In this document: positions 1 to 11,329 of the stretch, one piece after another | Numbering within the stretch: position 1 is the first letter of the stretch | Layout of the letters: each line of letters begins with the position of its first letter | DNA from: Salinicola halophilus | GTDB lineage: Bacteria; Pseudomonadota; Gammaproteobacteria; Pseudomonadales; Halomonadaceae | Length of the DNA stretch: 64,000 nucleotides | Assembly: GCF_003206155.1 (NCBI RefSeq) | Contig: NZ_PZJV01000001.1 | Coordinates: 282,990 to 346,989, forward strand | Direction of reading: 5' to 3' | The notes under the pieces: generated by a model | Seen by the model: only the letters and a program-made list of their open reading frames with translations | What the model was told of the DNA's origin: nothing | Databases searched by the model: none | Translations under genes and position numbers: made by a program

Positions 1-44
1 CGGCCGCTGGCGTTCATGGCTACTGCGTGACGATACCGCCTCGC

Positions 45-2942
<2,898 letters not shown>

Positions 2943-2996
2943 GATCGAGTCCAGCGGGAGTGGCAGAGGAGAGGGGGCGCTAGAGGCTATGAAAGC

Positions 2997-3019
2997 GCCG
3001 CCAGCGTATCGCCGGCGGC
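2997..3019. terminator. Hairpin between gcvH and gcvP
   Basis: Two GC-rich arms (2997-3005 and 3011-3019, about 8 of 9 pairs) enclose a 5-nt loop directly after the gcvH stop codon. There is no convincing U-tract on the gcvP side, so it may be an mRNA-stabilising or partial-termination element that sets GcvH above GcvP rather than a full terminator. Confidence 0.35.
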
Positions 3020-3040
3020 TGATGCGTCAGGCGTCCGGCG

Positions 3041-3442
3041 TTATTCGTCGTCCTGCTCGGCCGCGACGAGTTCGGCGTAGGCCTCGGCATCCATGAGCGA
3101 CTCTAGCTCGGCTTGATCCGAGAGCTTGAGTTTCAGAATCCAGCCGTCGCTGTAGGGCGAGTCGTTGACGGTTTCGGGGGCATCTTCCAGGGCCTCGTTG
3201 ACTTCGATGATCTCGCCGCCCAGAGGCGCATAGAGATCCGATGCCGCTTTGACCGATTCGATGACGCCGAACTCGTCGCCGGCGTCGACTTCGCGACCGG
3301 CTTCCGGCAGTTCCACGAAGACGACGTCGCCCAGCGCTTGCTGAGCATGATCGGTGATGCCCACGGTAACGCTGCCGTCACCGTGGTCGAGTACCCACTC
3401 GTGGCTATCGGTATAGAGCAGTTTGCTGGGAATATCGCTCAT
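3041..3442 (-). CDS. gcvH: Glycine cleavage system H protein
   Basis: Lipoyl carrier protein that shuttles the aminomethyl group between the P, T and L proteins. Its 133 residues are typical. The N-terminus reads YTDSHEWV and the lipoylated lysine is in the motif ESVKAASD near residue 65. The ATG at 3442 is preceded by AGGAA at good spacing. It is the first gene of the leftward gcvH-gcvP pair, and its promoter must lie in the large intergenic region to the right. Confidence 0.98.
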   Translation of the reverse strand: MSDIPSKLLYTDSHEWVLDHGDGSVTVGITDHAQQALGDVVFVELPEAGREVDAGDEFGVIESVKAASDLYAPLGGEIIEVNEALEDAPETVNDSPYSDGWILKLKLSDQAELESLMDAEAYAELVAAEQDDE

Positions 3443-4063
3443 GGAAGTTTCCTATACGAAACGTTGATCGTCTGAAGAAATTTTAACGGCATTATGCACC
3501 AAGGGAAGCCGGATTGGGATACCGATTCTTGCGCCAGCGCGGGCGGTTTTTCGTACCCTTTCCCGCCAAAGGTGCCAATTCAGGTTGAACCCAGACTCCG
3601 GCATCGTCTAGATCCCTCGGCGTCTAATTGCGACGAGTCCTCCTCGAGGCGCGTCGCCGACAGCTACAGGCGAGCGCCGAGGGCCCTTTGTCGCATTCGT
3701 CGTACACGCGACTGCGGCAAGAGACCGCGGCACCGCCGACACCTGTTTCTTATTGGAAACGATGAAGCGGTTGGTTAAGGTGAAACGCCCCTCGATGCGT
3801 CCTTTCACGGCGCTTGCGCGTTGCGCGCCGGGCTGAGGTCAGCGCAAGTCTCGTCTCACGACCAGATTCTATCTCGTTCGACAGCGGGATCGGCAAGCGA
3901 GGGCGATTGGCGTCGCGAGACGTATTGCTTGGCGCTCGTGTTTTGCGCTGATGGAAGACGCGAGGCAACATCGATAGGTAGCCGAAGGTATGACGCGGGG
4001 TATTCAGCCGTCGCGGTGCAAGGCCTGGAAGCTCCAACAACAATCGAAACGACGGGGTGCAAC
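3443..4063. other. 620-bp divergent intergenic region (gcvH / symporter)
   Basis: No protein-coding frame here looks real: the open frames change codon character and lack ribosome sites. The stretch must hold the promoters for gcvH-gcvP and for the symporter, and both genes have long untranslated leaders. Such leaders upstream of gcv genes and AGCS symporters often carry glycine riboswitches. I looked on both strands for the conserved GGAGAG, CCGAAGG-GCAA and CTCAGG blocks and found only a partial match (GCCGAAGGTATGAC near 3980), so no riboswitch is called. Confidence 0.5.
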
Positions 4064-5455
4064 GTGGAACTACTCAATACTCTCTTCAGCGCCATCAACA
4101 GTGTGGTATGGGGTCCGCTCATGTTGATCCTGCTGTTTGGCGTGGGGCTCTATCTTCAGTTCGGGCTACGGCTGATGCCGATTCGCAAGCTCGATGAAGG
4201 GTTCGGCCTGCTGTGGAAGGGGCGCAGCAGCGAGTCGAGCGATCGCGATCAGGGCGAGATATCGCCTTTCAACGCGCTGATGACGGCGCTGTCGGCAACG
4301 ATCGGCACCGGCAATATCGCGGGTGTCGCGACAGCCATCGCCCTCGGCGGGCCGGGCGCGGTGTTCTGGATGTGGCTGACCGCACTGGTCGGTATGGCGA
4401 CCAAGTTCGCAGAAGCCGTGCTGGCGGTGCGCTATCGTGAAACGGACTCCCAGGGTAACCACGTCGGCGGTCCGATGTACTACATCCGTAACGGTCTGGG
4501 TAAACGCTGGGCGTGGCTGGGCGGCATGTTCGCCTTTTTCGGCGCGGTGGCGGCATTCGGTATCGGTAATACGGTGCAGGCGAACTCGGTGGCGGATGCG
4601 CTCACGACTTCCTTCGGCATTCCGGCCTGGGTGACGGGGCTGGTCATCATGGTGCTGGCGGGGGCGGTGATTCTCGGAGGTATCAAGCGTATCTCTCAGG
4701 TCGCTGGCAAGCTGGTGCCGCTGATGGCGATCGCTTATTTCAGCGCCAGTGTCGTGGTGCTGATCATCAATGCCGATCAGATACTCGGGGCGCTCGGCAT
4801 GATCTTCGAATACGCTTTCCAGCCGATCGCCGCCAGCGGCGGGTTCGCAGGGGCGGCCGTGGCGGCGGCCATCCGGTTCGGTGTCGCCCGGGGGATATTC
4901 TCCAACGAAGCGGGGCTGGGTAGCGCTCCCATCGCGCATGCGGCGGCGCAGACGCGCAATCCGGTACGTCAGGGCCTGATCGCGATGCTGGGCACCTTCA
5001 TCGATACGCTGGTGGTCTGCACCATGACGGCGCTGGTGATCCTGACGTCGTCGCACTGGCTGGATGGCGAGAGCGGGGCGGGGCTCACGTCGCTGGCGTT
5101 CGACAGCGGCTTGCCGGGCTTCGGGCAGTCGATCGTGGCCATCGCGCTGGCGGTGTTTGCCTTCACCACCATTCTCGGCTGGTCCTTCTACGGCGAAAAG
5201 TGCTTCCAGTATCTCTTCGGCGATCGGGCGATCGTCGTCTACCGTGTTGTCTTCGTCCTCGCGGTACCGGTGGGGGCGATGGCGCAACTCGATCTCATCT
5301 GGCTCATCGCCGATACCTTCAATGCAATGATGGCGATTCCCAACCTGATCGCGCTGGCGCTGCTGTCGCCGGTCGTCTTCAAGCTGACGCGTGATTACTT
5401 TGCGGGCAAGACGGTGCTGCCCGGCGAGGAGCTGGACTCTCACCGGGATCGCTAA
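4064..5455 (+). CDS. Sodium:alanine/glycine symporter, AGCS family
   Basis: Inner-membrane secondary transporter that imports alanine or glycine with sodium. From the GTG at 4064 the product has 463 residues with many hydrophobic helices; family signatures include SATIGTGNIAGVATA near residue 85 and NEAGLGSAPIAHAAA near residue 285. The open frame extends upstream to 3821, but that part is not membrane-like and the family starts at MELLN, so the GTG is preferred. Its position between gcvH and gcvT suggests that it feeds glycine or alanine to glycine cleavage. Substrate preference cannot be read from the sequence. Confidence 0.93.
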   Translation: MELLNTLFSAINSVVWGPLMLILLFGVGLYLQFGLRLMPIRKLDEGFGLLWKGRSSESSDRDQGEISPFNALMTALSATIGTGNIAGVATAIALGGPGAVFWMWLTALVGMATKFAEAVLAVRYRETDSQGNHVGGPMYYIRNGLGKRWAWLGGMFAFFGAVAAFGIGNTVQANSVADALTTSFGIPAWVTGLVIMVLAGAVILGGIKRISQVAGKLVPLMAIAYFSASVVVLIINADQILGALGMIFEYAFQPIAASGGFAGAAVAAAIRFGVARGIFSNEAGLGSAPIAHAAAQTRNPVRQGLIAMLGTFIDTLVVCTMTALVILTSSHWLDGESGAGLTSLAFDSGLPGFGQSIVAIALAVFAFTTILGWSFYGEKCFQYLFGDRAIVVYRVVFVLAVPVGAMAQLDLIWLIADTFNAMMAIPNLIALALLSPVVFKLTRDYFAGKTVLPGEELDSHRDR

Positions 5456-5492
5456 GGGCGGCGAATCGCTCTCGATCTTCATCCGACGCGTA

Positions 5493-5532
5493 GCGCCTCT
5501 CACCGGAGGCGAGAAACCCCGGTGAGAGGCGC
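5493..5532 (+). terminator. Long hairpin between symporter gene and gcvT
   Basis: A perfect 14-bp inverted repeat (GCGCCTCTCACCGG at 5493-5506, its complement at 5519-5532) with a 12-nt loop lies 37 bp after the symporter stop and 28 bp before the gcvT start. It lacks a U-run, so it may act as a weak terminator or as structure in the gcvT leader. Confidence 0.55.
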
Positions 5533-5560
5533 CTCATCACACTTGTTTCGGGAGGCCCCG

Positions 5561-6673
5561 ATGGCCGATCTCCACGCCACGCCGCTAGAGGCGCTTCATC
5601 AATCACTGGGCGCCAAGATGGTGCCTTTCGCCGGCTACAACATGCCGGTTCAGTTCCCGCTAGGGGTGAAGAAGGAGCACGAGCACACTCGCCGCGCCTG
5701 CGGACTTTTCGACGTCTCGCACATGGGCCAGGTCCGTATCATCGGGCCGGAGCCCGCCCAGGCTCTAGAAACACTGGTCACGGCAGACGTGGTGGGTCTC
5801 GCGGTCGACGCGCAGCGCTATGCGCTATTCACCAATAGCGAGGGCGGTATCCTCGATGACTTGATGGTCGTCAACCACGGGGACTCCCTCTATCTGGTCG
5901 TCAATGCAGCGCGTCGCGCACAGGATCTGGGCGTGCTGCGAACGGGGCTGGAGGGACGCCACGACGTCGAGGTGCTCGATCGCGGGCTGCTGGCGCTTCA
6001 AGGGCCCCAGGCAGTGGAGGTGATGCGTCGTCTCTGCCCGCAGGCGTGCGAACTCCGGTTCATGCAGCACGGGCGATTCGACGTGATGAACCAGACGCTC
6101 TGGATCAGCCGCAGCGGCTATACCGGTGAAGACGGTTTTGAAATTTCGACGCCGCGGGATGCCACCGACGCGCTGGCCAGATGGTTGCTCGATCAGCCCG
6201 AGGTCGAGCCCATCGGATTGGGGGCGCGTGATTCTCTGCGCCTCGAGGCGGGCCTGTGCCTTTACGGTCACGACATCGACGAGGCGACGACGCCGGTCGA
6301 GGCCAGTCTGCCCTGGGCCGTGGGCAAGGCTCGGCGCATGGGCGGGGAGCGGGAAGCAGGATTCCCCGGCGCCGACAAGATACTGCATCAGCTGCAAGCC
6401 AAAGATCATCCGCGAAAGCGTGTCGGTCTGATTGGCGAAGGGCGGGCGCCGGTGCGTGAGGGCGCCGTACTCTTCGACGGTGACGATCGAGAAGTCGGGC
6501 GCGTCACTTCGGGTGGATTCGGGCCGAGTGTGGCCAGCCCCATCGCCATGGCCTATGTCCTAATGGATGTCGCCGAGCGAGGAACGACGCTCTACGCCGA
6601 AGTGCGTGGCAAGCGACTGCCCATGGTCGTCAGCGCCATGCCGTTCGTGACTGCCAACTACTACCGCGGGTAG
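5561..6673 (+). CDS. gcvT: Aminomethyltransferase, T-protein of glycine cleavage
   Basis: Transfers the methylene group from aminomethyl-GcvH to tetrahydrofolate, releasing ammonia. The 370-residue product starts MADLHATPLEALH and shows the family motifs FAGYNMPVQFP, GLFDVSHMGQ and SRSGYTGEDGFEI. The ATG at 5561 is chosen over the upstream in-frame ATG because GGGAGG lies just before it and the extra residues are not conserved in the family. It is followed by a strong terminator, so it is the last gene of its unit. Confidence 0.97.
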   Translation: MADLHATPLEALHQSLGAKMVPFAGYNMPVQFPLGVKKEHEHTRRACGLFDVSHMGQVRIIGPEPAQALETLVTADVVGLAVDAQRYALFTNSEGGILDDLMVVNHGDSLYLVVNAARRAQDLGVLRTGLEGRHDVEVLDRGLLALQGPQAVEVMRRLCPQACELRFMQHGRFDVMNQTLWISRSGYTGEDGFEISTPRDATDALARWLLDQPEVEPIGLGARDSLRLEAGLCLYGHDIDEATTPVEASLPWAVGKARRMGGEREAGFPGADKILHQLQAKDHPRKRVGLIGEGRAPVREGAVLFDGDDREVGRVTSGGFGPSVASPIAMAYVLMDVAERGTTLYAEVRGKRLPMVVSAMPFVTANYYRG

Positions 6674-6680
6674 CTGCCGT

Positions 6681-6717
6681 ACTGCTACCGGTCATCAACC
6701 GGTAGCAGTGTTTTTTT
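6681..6717 (+). terminator. Rho-independent terminator of gcvT
   Basis: A perfect 12-bp stem (6681-6692 with 6698-6709, 5-nt loop) is followed by seven T residues, 8 bp after the gcvT stop codon. This is a textbook intrinsic terminator. Confidence 0.93.
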
Positions 6718-6788
6718 GCTCCACCTTTATACCGTTATCTTCAAAGTCTAAAACCTTCAAAAACGCCAGTTCACACATCGCCGATGGG

Positions 6789-7421
6789 TCAGGAAGCCGT
6801 AGTGATGCGGCGGAACGTCAAATTGATTCTGACGCCGTCGATCGATCTCGGTGCGAGCGCATGCTGCCAGTATCGCTGCGAGCCAGGCCCCATCACGAGC
6901 AGGCTGCCGTGCGGTAGCCATACGTTGAAGGCTTGGCGGCCCTCGCGCCGGCGGGTTCGAAAGCGTAACGGCCTTTCCACTCCGAGAGAGAGCGAGACGA
7001 CGATGGGGTCGGGACCGAGTTCTGGCTCATCGTCACTGTGCCACCCCATTCGTTGGCCGCCGTGCGCATAGCGATTGAGAAGAACGCTGTTGAACCAGAC
7101 GCTGTCAGAGAAGAGGGAGCCCAGCTCACTGTGACGCAGTGAAGTGGTCAGACGGTCGCGAAGGGTTTTAACCGCACCGTGCCAGGGCTCGGGTCGCAAG
7201 GTGCGTCCGGAGTACCGGTAGTTCAGCTCGGGATCGCCCATCCAGCACTGGGCGCGCGGGATGACGTGCGTCTTGCCGTAGAGCGTGAGCGTAGGGGATT
7301 CCCAGGGAATGTCGCGTGCAAGGGTGGCGAGGACCGCATCGGCTTCATCGCGCTCGAGAAACGTCGCGTGACGGACCAGAAGCGGGTTTCGGTGAAGACA
7401 TTCCCATGCTGGCTCACCCAT
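6789..7421 (-). CDS. AlkB-like 2-oxoglutarate/Fe(II) dioxygenase
   Basis: Probable oxidative DNA/RNA dealkylase (cytosolic). The 210-residue product carries the Fe(II) ligands in GWHSDDE (near residue 125) and in the HALAP histidine (near residue 188), and the 2-oxoglutarate-binding RINLTFR near the C-terminus. The internal PIVVSLSLG strand is typical of the ALKBH2/3-like bacterial group. Its 3' end lies just after gcvT's terminator (convergent), and it ends a leftward row of envelope genes to which it is functionally unrelated. Confidence 0.9.
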   Translation of the reverse strand: MGEPAWECLHRNPLLVRHATFLERDEADAVLATLARDIPWESPTLTLYGKTHVIPRAQCWMGDPELNYRYSGRTLRPEPWHGAVKTLRDRLTTSLRHSELGSLFSDSVWFNSVLLNRYAHGGQRMGWHSDDEPELGPDPIVVSLSLGVERPLRFRTRRREGRQAFNVWLPHGSLLVMGPGSQRYWQHALAPRSIDGVRINLTFRRITTAS

Positions 7422-7436
7422 ATTCGCGCCACTGCC

Positions 7437-7997
7437 TCAGAGCCAGCCAACGCTGATGTGCAGCAACAGGTGACTCAGCCAGGCGAGTCCTCCACCCAAC
7501 AGAGCGCCGACCAGCACATCGCTCAGATAGTGAAGGCCGAGCACGACGCGAGAAGCGGCGATCAGCAGCGCCAGTGGGAAGACCACGGGAAGCAGCGACG
7601 GCGTCGTCGGTGTAATGAGCAGAAGGAACATCACCGCATGCAGGGTGTGGCCACTGGGGAAGCTGTAGCGGTCCACGGGGGGCATGCTGCAGCGTATCGT
7701 CGTGAAGGTGATGTAGGGGCGCTCGCGACAGAGTCGCGTCTTCAACGTGCGGTAGACCAGTGCCGCGACGGCGGCGGTCACCCCCCAGTGGGCGGCGATC
7801 ATCCAGCCTTCGCGCCCGTGCCAGAGCGGTTGGCACAGGCTGAGTAGCACCCAGGCCGGCCAGTCGCCCAGGCGGCTGACCCACTGGAAGAGTTTGAGCG
7901 TCGGCGGATGGCGCGAAAGATCGGCCAAGCGATGGCTCAAGCGACTTTCGAACCGATCGAGACGCTCAAACGTGTGACGTGGTATGCGCGGCTGCAT
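7437..7997 (-). CDS. PAP2-family membrane phosphatase
   Basis: Integral-membrane acid phosphatase of the type that acts on undecaprenyl- or phosphatidyl-phosphates. The three PAP2 motifs are present in order: KTRLCRERP, PSGHT and SRVVLGLHYLSDVL, with hydrophobic helices between them. I take the ATG at 7997 (186 residues); a GTG at 8042 would add 15 residues. The start overlaps the end of the glycosyltransferase gene by 32 bp, so the two are probably translated from one message and may serve the same envelope pathway. The lipid substrate is unknown. Confidence 0.88.
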   Translation of the reverse strand: MQPRIPRHTFERLDRFESRLSHRLADLSRHPPTLKLFQWVSRLGDWPAWVLLSLCQPLWHGREGWMIAAHWGVTAAVAALVYRTLKTRLCRERPYITFTTIRCSMPPVDRYSFPSGHTLHAVMFLLLITPTTPSLLPVVFPLALLIAASRVVLGLHYLSDVLVGALLGGGLAWLSHLLLHISVGWL

Positions 7998-9123
7998 GTC
8001 TGGAACTCTGGGCCTGTATGAGATGGGCGAGAAAGCGGTCACCGATGTTGGCCCAGCTCAAACTCGCGGCACGTTCGCGCGCTTGGTGACCCAGACGCGC
8101 ATAGCGCGCGGGGTCGCAGCTCAATACCCGGGCAGTCTCGATGAAACCCTGACGATCGTCGGTCGCGACCAGACAACCATCGACATCGCGCGTTATCAGC
8201 TCTTTGGCTGCCGCATGCTCGAACGCCACGACGGCCAGACCGCTGGCCATCGCTTCGGGCACGACGTTGCCGAACGTTTCGGAGAGCGAAGGAAACACGA
8301 AAATATCCGCGCTCGCGTAATGCCGCGCCAGGGCGTCGTCCTTCTGGAATCCGGTAAAGATGGCATCGGGAAGGCGCTGAGCGAGCGTCTTGCGCGCCGG
8401 TCCATCGCCTACCAGTACTTGAACGAGAGCGGGATTGGCCTGCTTCATCGCACTCATCGCTTCGGCGAGCAACTCGATATTCTTCTCCGATGCCAACCGG
8501 CCAACGTAGAGCGCGACGGGCTGGTCGGCGGTGATACCCCACTGTCGTCGAAGGTCGTGATCTCGCCGCTCGGGACTATAGTGCTGGGCATCGACGCCGC
8601 GAGCGAGCACTGAAACGTTGCGGTAGCCGCGATTTTCCAGTGCTCGCTGCTGTTCGTGCGTCGGGACCAGCGTCGCCCCGCAGCGGTTATGAAAGTAGCG
8701 CAGGCCGCGCTGGGCGATCGGGATGCTCCAGCCGAGACGGTAGTTCGCCGCGTACTGATCGAAATTGGTATGAAAGCCACTCACTATCGGGATATCCAGC
8801 TTGCGGGCGGCATTGAGTGCCGACCAGCCCAGCGGGCCTTCGGTCGCAATGTAGACCGCATCCGGACGTTCCTGTCGCCAGAGCTTCATCAGACGACGAC
8901 GGCAGGGGATACCGACATGCACGTCGGCATAGATGGGCAGGGCGATGCCGGTGACGTGGAGGTCTCGCTCCATGAGTCGATCGCGCTCGCCGCCGGCGGG
9001 CTCCGGCCGAATCAACTGAAGCGTCAAACCTTTCGCGACGAGATGACTGGCGAGATGGCTCAAGGTGTGCGCGACACCGTTGACCTCCGGAGACCAGGTT
9101 TCACTGACCAGGGCTATGCGCAT
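7966..9123 (-). CDS. Glycosyltransferase family 4 (GT-B)
   Basis: Retaining glycosyltransferase, likely using a nucleotide sugar to build a glycolipid or cell-surface glycan. The 385-residue protein begins MRIALVSETWSPEVNGVAH, the acceptor-side loop of mannosyl/glucosyl GT4 enzymes, and has the donor-binding EX7E motif in SETFGNVVPEAMASGLAVV near residue 285. It overlaps the PAP2 phosphatase gene downstream, suggesting lipid glycosylation and processing in a single operon. Donor and acceptor cannot be read from sequence. Confidence 0.9.
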   Translation of the reverse strand: MRIALVSETWSPEVNGVAHTLSHLASHLVAKGLTLQLIRPEPAGGERDRLMERDLHVTGIALPIYADVHVGIPCRRRLMKLWRQERPDAVYIATEGPLGWSALNAARKLDIPIVSGFHTNFDQYAANYRLGWSIPIAQRGLRYFHNRCGATLVPTHEQQRALENRGYRNVSVLARGVDAQHYSPERRDHDLRRQWGITADQPVALYVGRLASEKNIELLAEAMSAMKQANPALVQVLVGDGPARKTLAQRLPDAIFTGFQKDDALARHYASADIFVFPSLSETFGNVVPEAMASGLAVVAFEHAAAKELITRDVDGCLVATDDRQGFIETARVLSCDPARYARLGHQARERAASLSWANIGDRFLAHLIQAQSSRHAAAHTTSHV

Positions 9124-9263
9124 CGCTGCCGCTCCACTTCTTTATCGCGACGTTCTTCAAGGCTGACTCTCGCTGCCGCGTCCGGTCCATGTTCTAGATG
9201 CTGCGTCCGGCGAATGACGCGCTTACGACCCGTGTATGACGATTCGATGACATTCACTTCGGG

Positions 9264-10148
9264 CTAGCGTAGCACGCGTGCCGGGTCCACGGGTTTGCCA
9301 CCGTGGCGAAGGTCGAAGAGCAGGTGGTAGTTGTTGGCTGCCTGGTCCTGGCCGATCTCGCAAAGCGGGGCTCCTGGCTCGACGTTATCGCCTTCCGAGA
9401 CCAGCAGCTTCTCACAGAAGGCGTAGACGCTCTGCATGTTGTCGTCGTGATGCAGTATCACGACCTGTCCTAGCTGGCGCATGCTGTTGGCAAAGCGCAC
9501 GCTGCCGCGCTGCGCCGCGAGGGCACGCTCCGGTGTCGGCGTCGATAGCATCATTGGCTGCAGCGTCCCGTGACCGTCAGGACCGAACGGTCGTGCGATC
9601 GAGTAGCGCGCCAAGGGCCAGTGCCAGCCCTTGGCCGAGGTCGGTAGCGGCCCGGGATCCGGAAGACTCTTGGAGGCGACGGGTGCCGAGGCGCGACGGC
9701 TGCCACCGCTACTGCTGCCGCGCGGTACATCGATCATCTGACCGATCTCCAGCGACGATGGGTTGCCATTGGCCGCTACCACTTGCTGTGGGTCGGCGCC
9801 GAAATAGCGCGCGATCGAATAGAGCGAATCGCCCCGGCGGACCTCGTAGCGGTAAGGCCCGCTGCCCGGTGCCCGCTCGCGCTGTGAGGGCAGCATCAGG
9901 CGCTGGCCGACGGCGAGTCTGCGGGCATCCACGCCTGGGTTGAACCGCTGGAGGCGCAGGAGGGGAATGTCGGCGCGATTGGCGATCTGGCCCATCGTGT
10001 CTCCACGCTGCACGATGATCCAGCCCGGGCCAGCCGGCGCGCTGTCACGACTGCCGCCGCTGCTGGCGCATCCGCTTACCAGCAGTATCAGCGCCAGGAG
10101 AAGGAGGAGAGCGCTTCGTCTTTTTCCTGCCAGAGTGCATTCAGCCAT
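9264..10148 (-). CDS. LysM/M23-type lipoprotein, probably catalytically dead
   Basis: Predicted outer-membrane lipoprotein that binds peptidoglycan. A hydrophobic signal segment ends in the lipobox LVSGC (Cys near residue 27); two LysM repeats follow (around residues 45-88 and 100-142) and then a C-terminal peptidase-M23 fold. The usual zinc ligands are not visible: the HxxxD position reads HGTLQPMML and the HxH position reads LLFDLRH, as in NlpD/EnvC-type amidase activators. Its start overlaps the acyltransferase gene's end by 61 bp. A role in activating cell-wall amidases is inferred, not shown. Confidence 0.85.
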   Translation of the reverse strand: MAECTLAGKRRSALLLLLALILLVSGCASSGGSRDSAPAGPGWIIVQRGDTMGQIANRADIPLLRLQRFNPGVDARRLAVGQRLMLPSQRERAPGSGPYRYEVRRGDSLYSIARYFGADPQQVVAANGNPSSLEIGQMIDVPRGSSSGGSRRASAPVASKSLPDPGPLPTSAKGWHWPLARYSIARPFGPDGHGTLQPMMLSTPTPERALAAQRGSVRFANSMRQLGQVVILHHDDNMQSVYAFCEKLLVSEGDNVEPGAPLCEIGQDQAANNYHLLFDLRHGGKPVDPARVLR

Positions 10149-10963
10149 GAATAGAAACGTTCCTTGTATTGGGCATCTTCGTAGCTGCCTTCTTGCATCC
10201 AGGCGGGTTCCTCCAAGCGCCGGACCATGACGGCGATGTCCGACTCACGCCCGCAGAGAAAATCCCAGAAGTTGGGTGCACGGCGGCGGTAGTGAAGCGT
10301 CACGTCGAGAATGCCGTCGAGCCGATCGCCCAGCAAGCCGATGACCTGGGCCATGCCGCCCGCTTTGGGGCGTAGTAGATGCTCGAACGGACTCGACTGC
10401 GCCTGTCGCTTGGCGGGCGTGAAGCGTGTCCCTTCGACGAAGTTGTAGATCGTCATCGGCATCTCTCTGGCCCGTTCGCACATCCGGCGAGTCGCCTCAC
10501 GATCTCGCGCTGCCAGGCGTGGGCGGCGCGTTAACGTTTCGCGGTCGTAGCGTCGCATGAACGGAAACTCCAGCGCCCACCAAGCCAAGCCGATGATCGG
10601 CACGAAGATCAGCTCGCGCTTGAGAAAGAACTTGGGCATCGGCACGCGCCCGGTGAGGGTGAAGAGCGTCACCATGATGTCGGTCCAGCTGCGGTGATTG
10701 GCAATCACCAGGTACCACTGGTCAGGAGAAAGGCCCTCCGGCACGGACTGATGAATGCGGGGTTGCAGCCATCGACGTATCCACCAGTTATTGGTCCGTA
10801 TCCAACCCAGCGCCAAGCGATGTAGCCCCGCCAGTAGATACCGCCGGGCCCGTCGAGTCGGGGTCATCAGTTTGACGGCGGTCAGCGCGATCAGCGGCAC
10901 GCCCCAGAACAGCGTGTTGAGTACCAAAAGCCCGACGCTCACGACGCCTTTGAGGCTCGACAT
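10088..10963 (-). CDS. PlsC-type lysophospholipid acyltransferase (YihG-like)
   Basis: Inner-membrane acyltransferase transferring an acyl chain to a lysophospholipid. It has an N-terminal hydrophobic helix, the catalytic NHRSWTD motif (HX4D) near residue 90 and the phosphate-binding FVEGTRFT motif near residue 165, all in the order of the YihG/AcT4 branch. The ATG at 10963 is preferred because GGAG lies 6 nt upstream; two other in-frame ATGs lie just before it. It heads the leftward operon continuing into the LysM lipoprotein. Confidence 0.88.
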   Translation of the reverse strand: MSSLKGVVSVGLLVLNTLFWGVPLIALTAVKLMTPTRRARRYLLAGLHRLALGWIRTNNWWIRRWLQPRIHQSVPEGLSPDQWYLVIANHRSWTDIMVTLFTLTGRVPMPKFFLKRELIFVPIIGLAWWALEFPFMRRYDRETLTRRPRLAARDREATRRMCERAREMPMTIYNFVEGTRFTPAKRQAQSSPFEHLLRPKAGGMAQVIGLLGDRLDGILDVTLHYRRRAPNFWDFLCGRESDIAVMVRRLEEPAWMQEGSYEDAQYKERFYSWLNALWQEKDEALSSFSWR

Positions 10964-11147
10964 GCCATTCTCCATCAAGAGCTTGAGTCGATGTTACTGG
11001 AATGCCCAAAGTCTGCACAGCGGCAGTCGACACCGCTCGCCCGTCGTCGGGGGATTGGGTCGGTCACCGATGAAAATCTGATCAATCTAAGAGGCTGGCC
11101 GGGGACGCGGGAGTCGGGCGACGCGAGCCACGGGAAATGCACAGCGT

Positions 11148-11156
11148 TATCCACAG
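11148..11156. promoter_or_regulatory. DnaA box
   Basis: A perfect TTATCCACA stands alone in the divergent region between the acyltransferase and MFS genes. A single box may titrate DnaA or link transcription to the cell cycle; it is not an origin. Confidence 0.35.
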
Positions 11157-11329
11157 ATCGTGTGAATAATTCGAAACGCGCCGATAAAAGCGACATCGGC
11201 GGGTCGGAAAACGACATGGGCGTTGTTAGAATGCCGCCCCTTTTCGCTGAGTACGACGTCAGAAAACAACGTTTCTTGAACGTTGGCTTCTCGTTCGACG
11301 TGGTTCTCGTCTCACCCTCTGGAGGCCAC

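Noticed and set aside
3443-4063. Glycine riboswitch upstream of gcvH or the symporter
   Set aside because: Expected from context, but only one partial block (GCCGAAGG) is present and the other conserved segments are missing on both strands.
4166-5503. 445-residue leftward frame opposite the symporter
   Set aside because: Arg/His/Gln-rich translation with no ribosome site; it is the mirror of a well-coded membrane protein gene.
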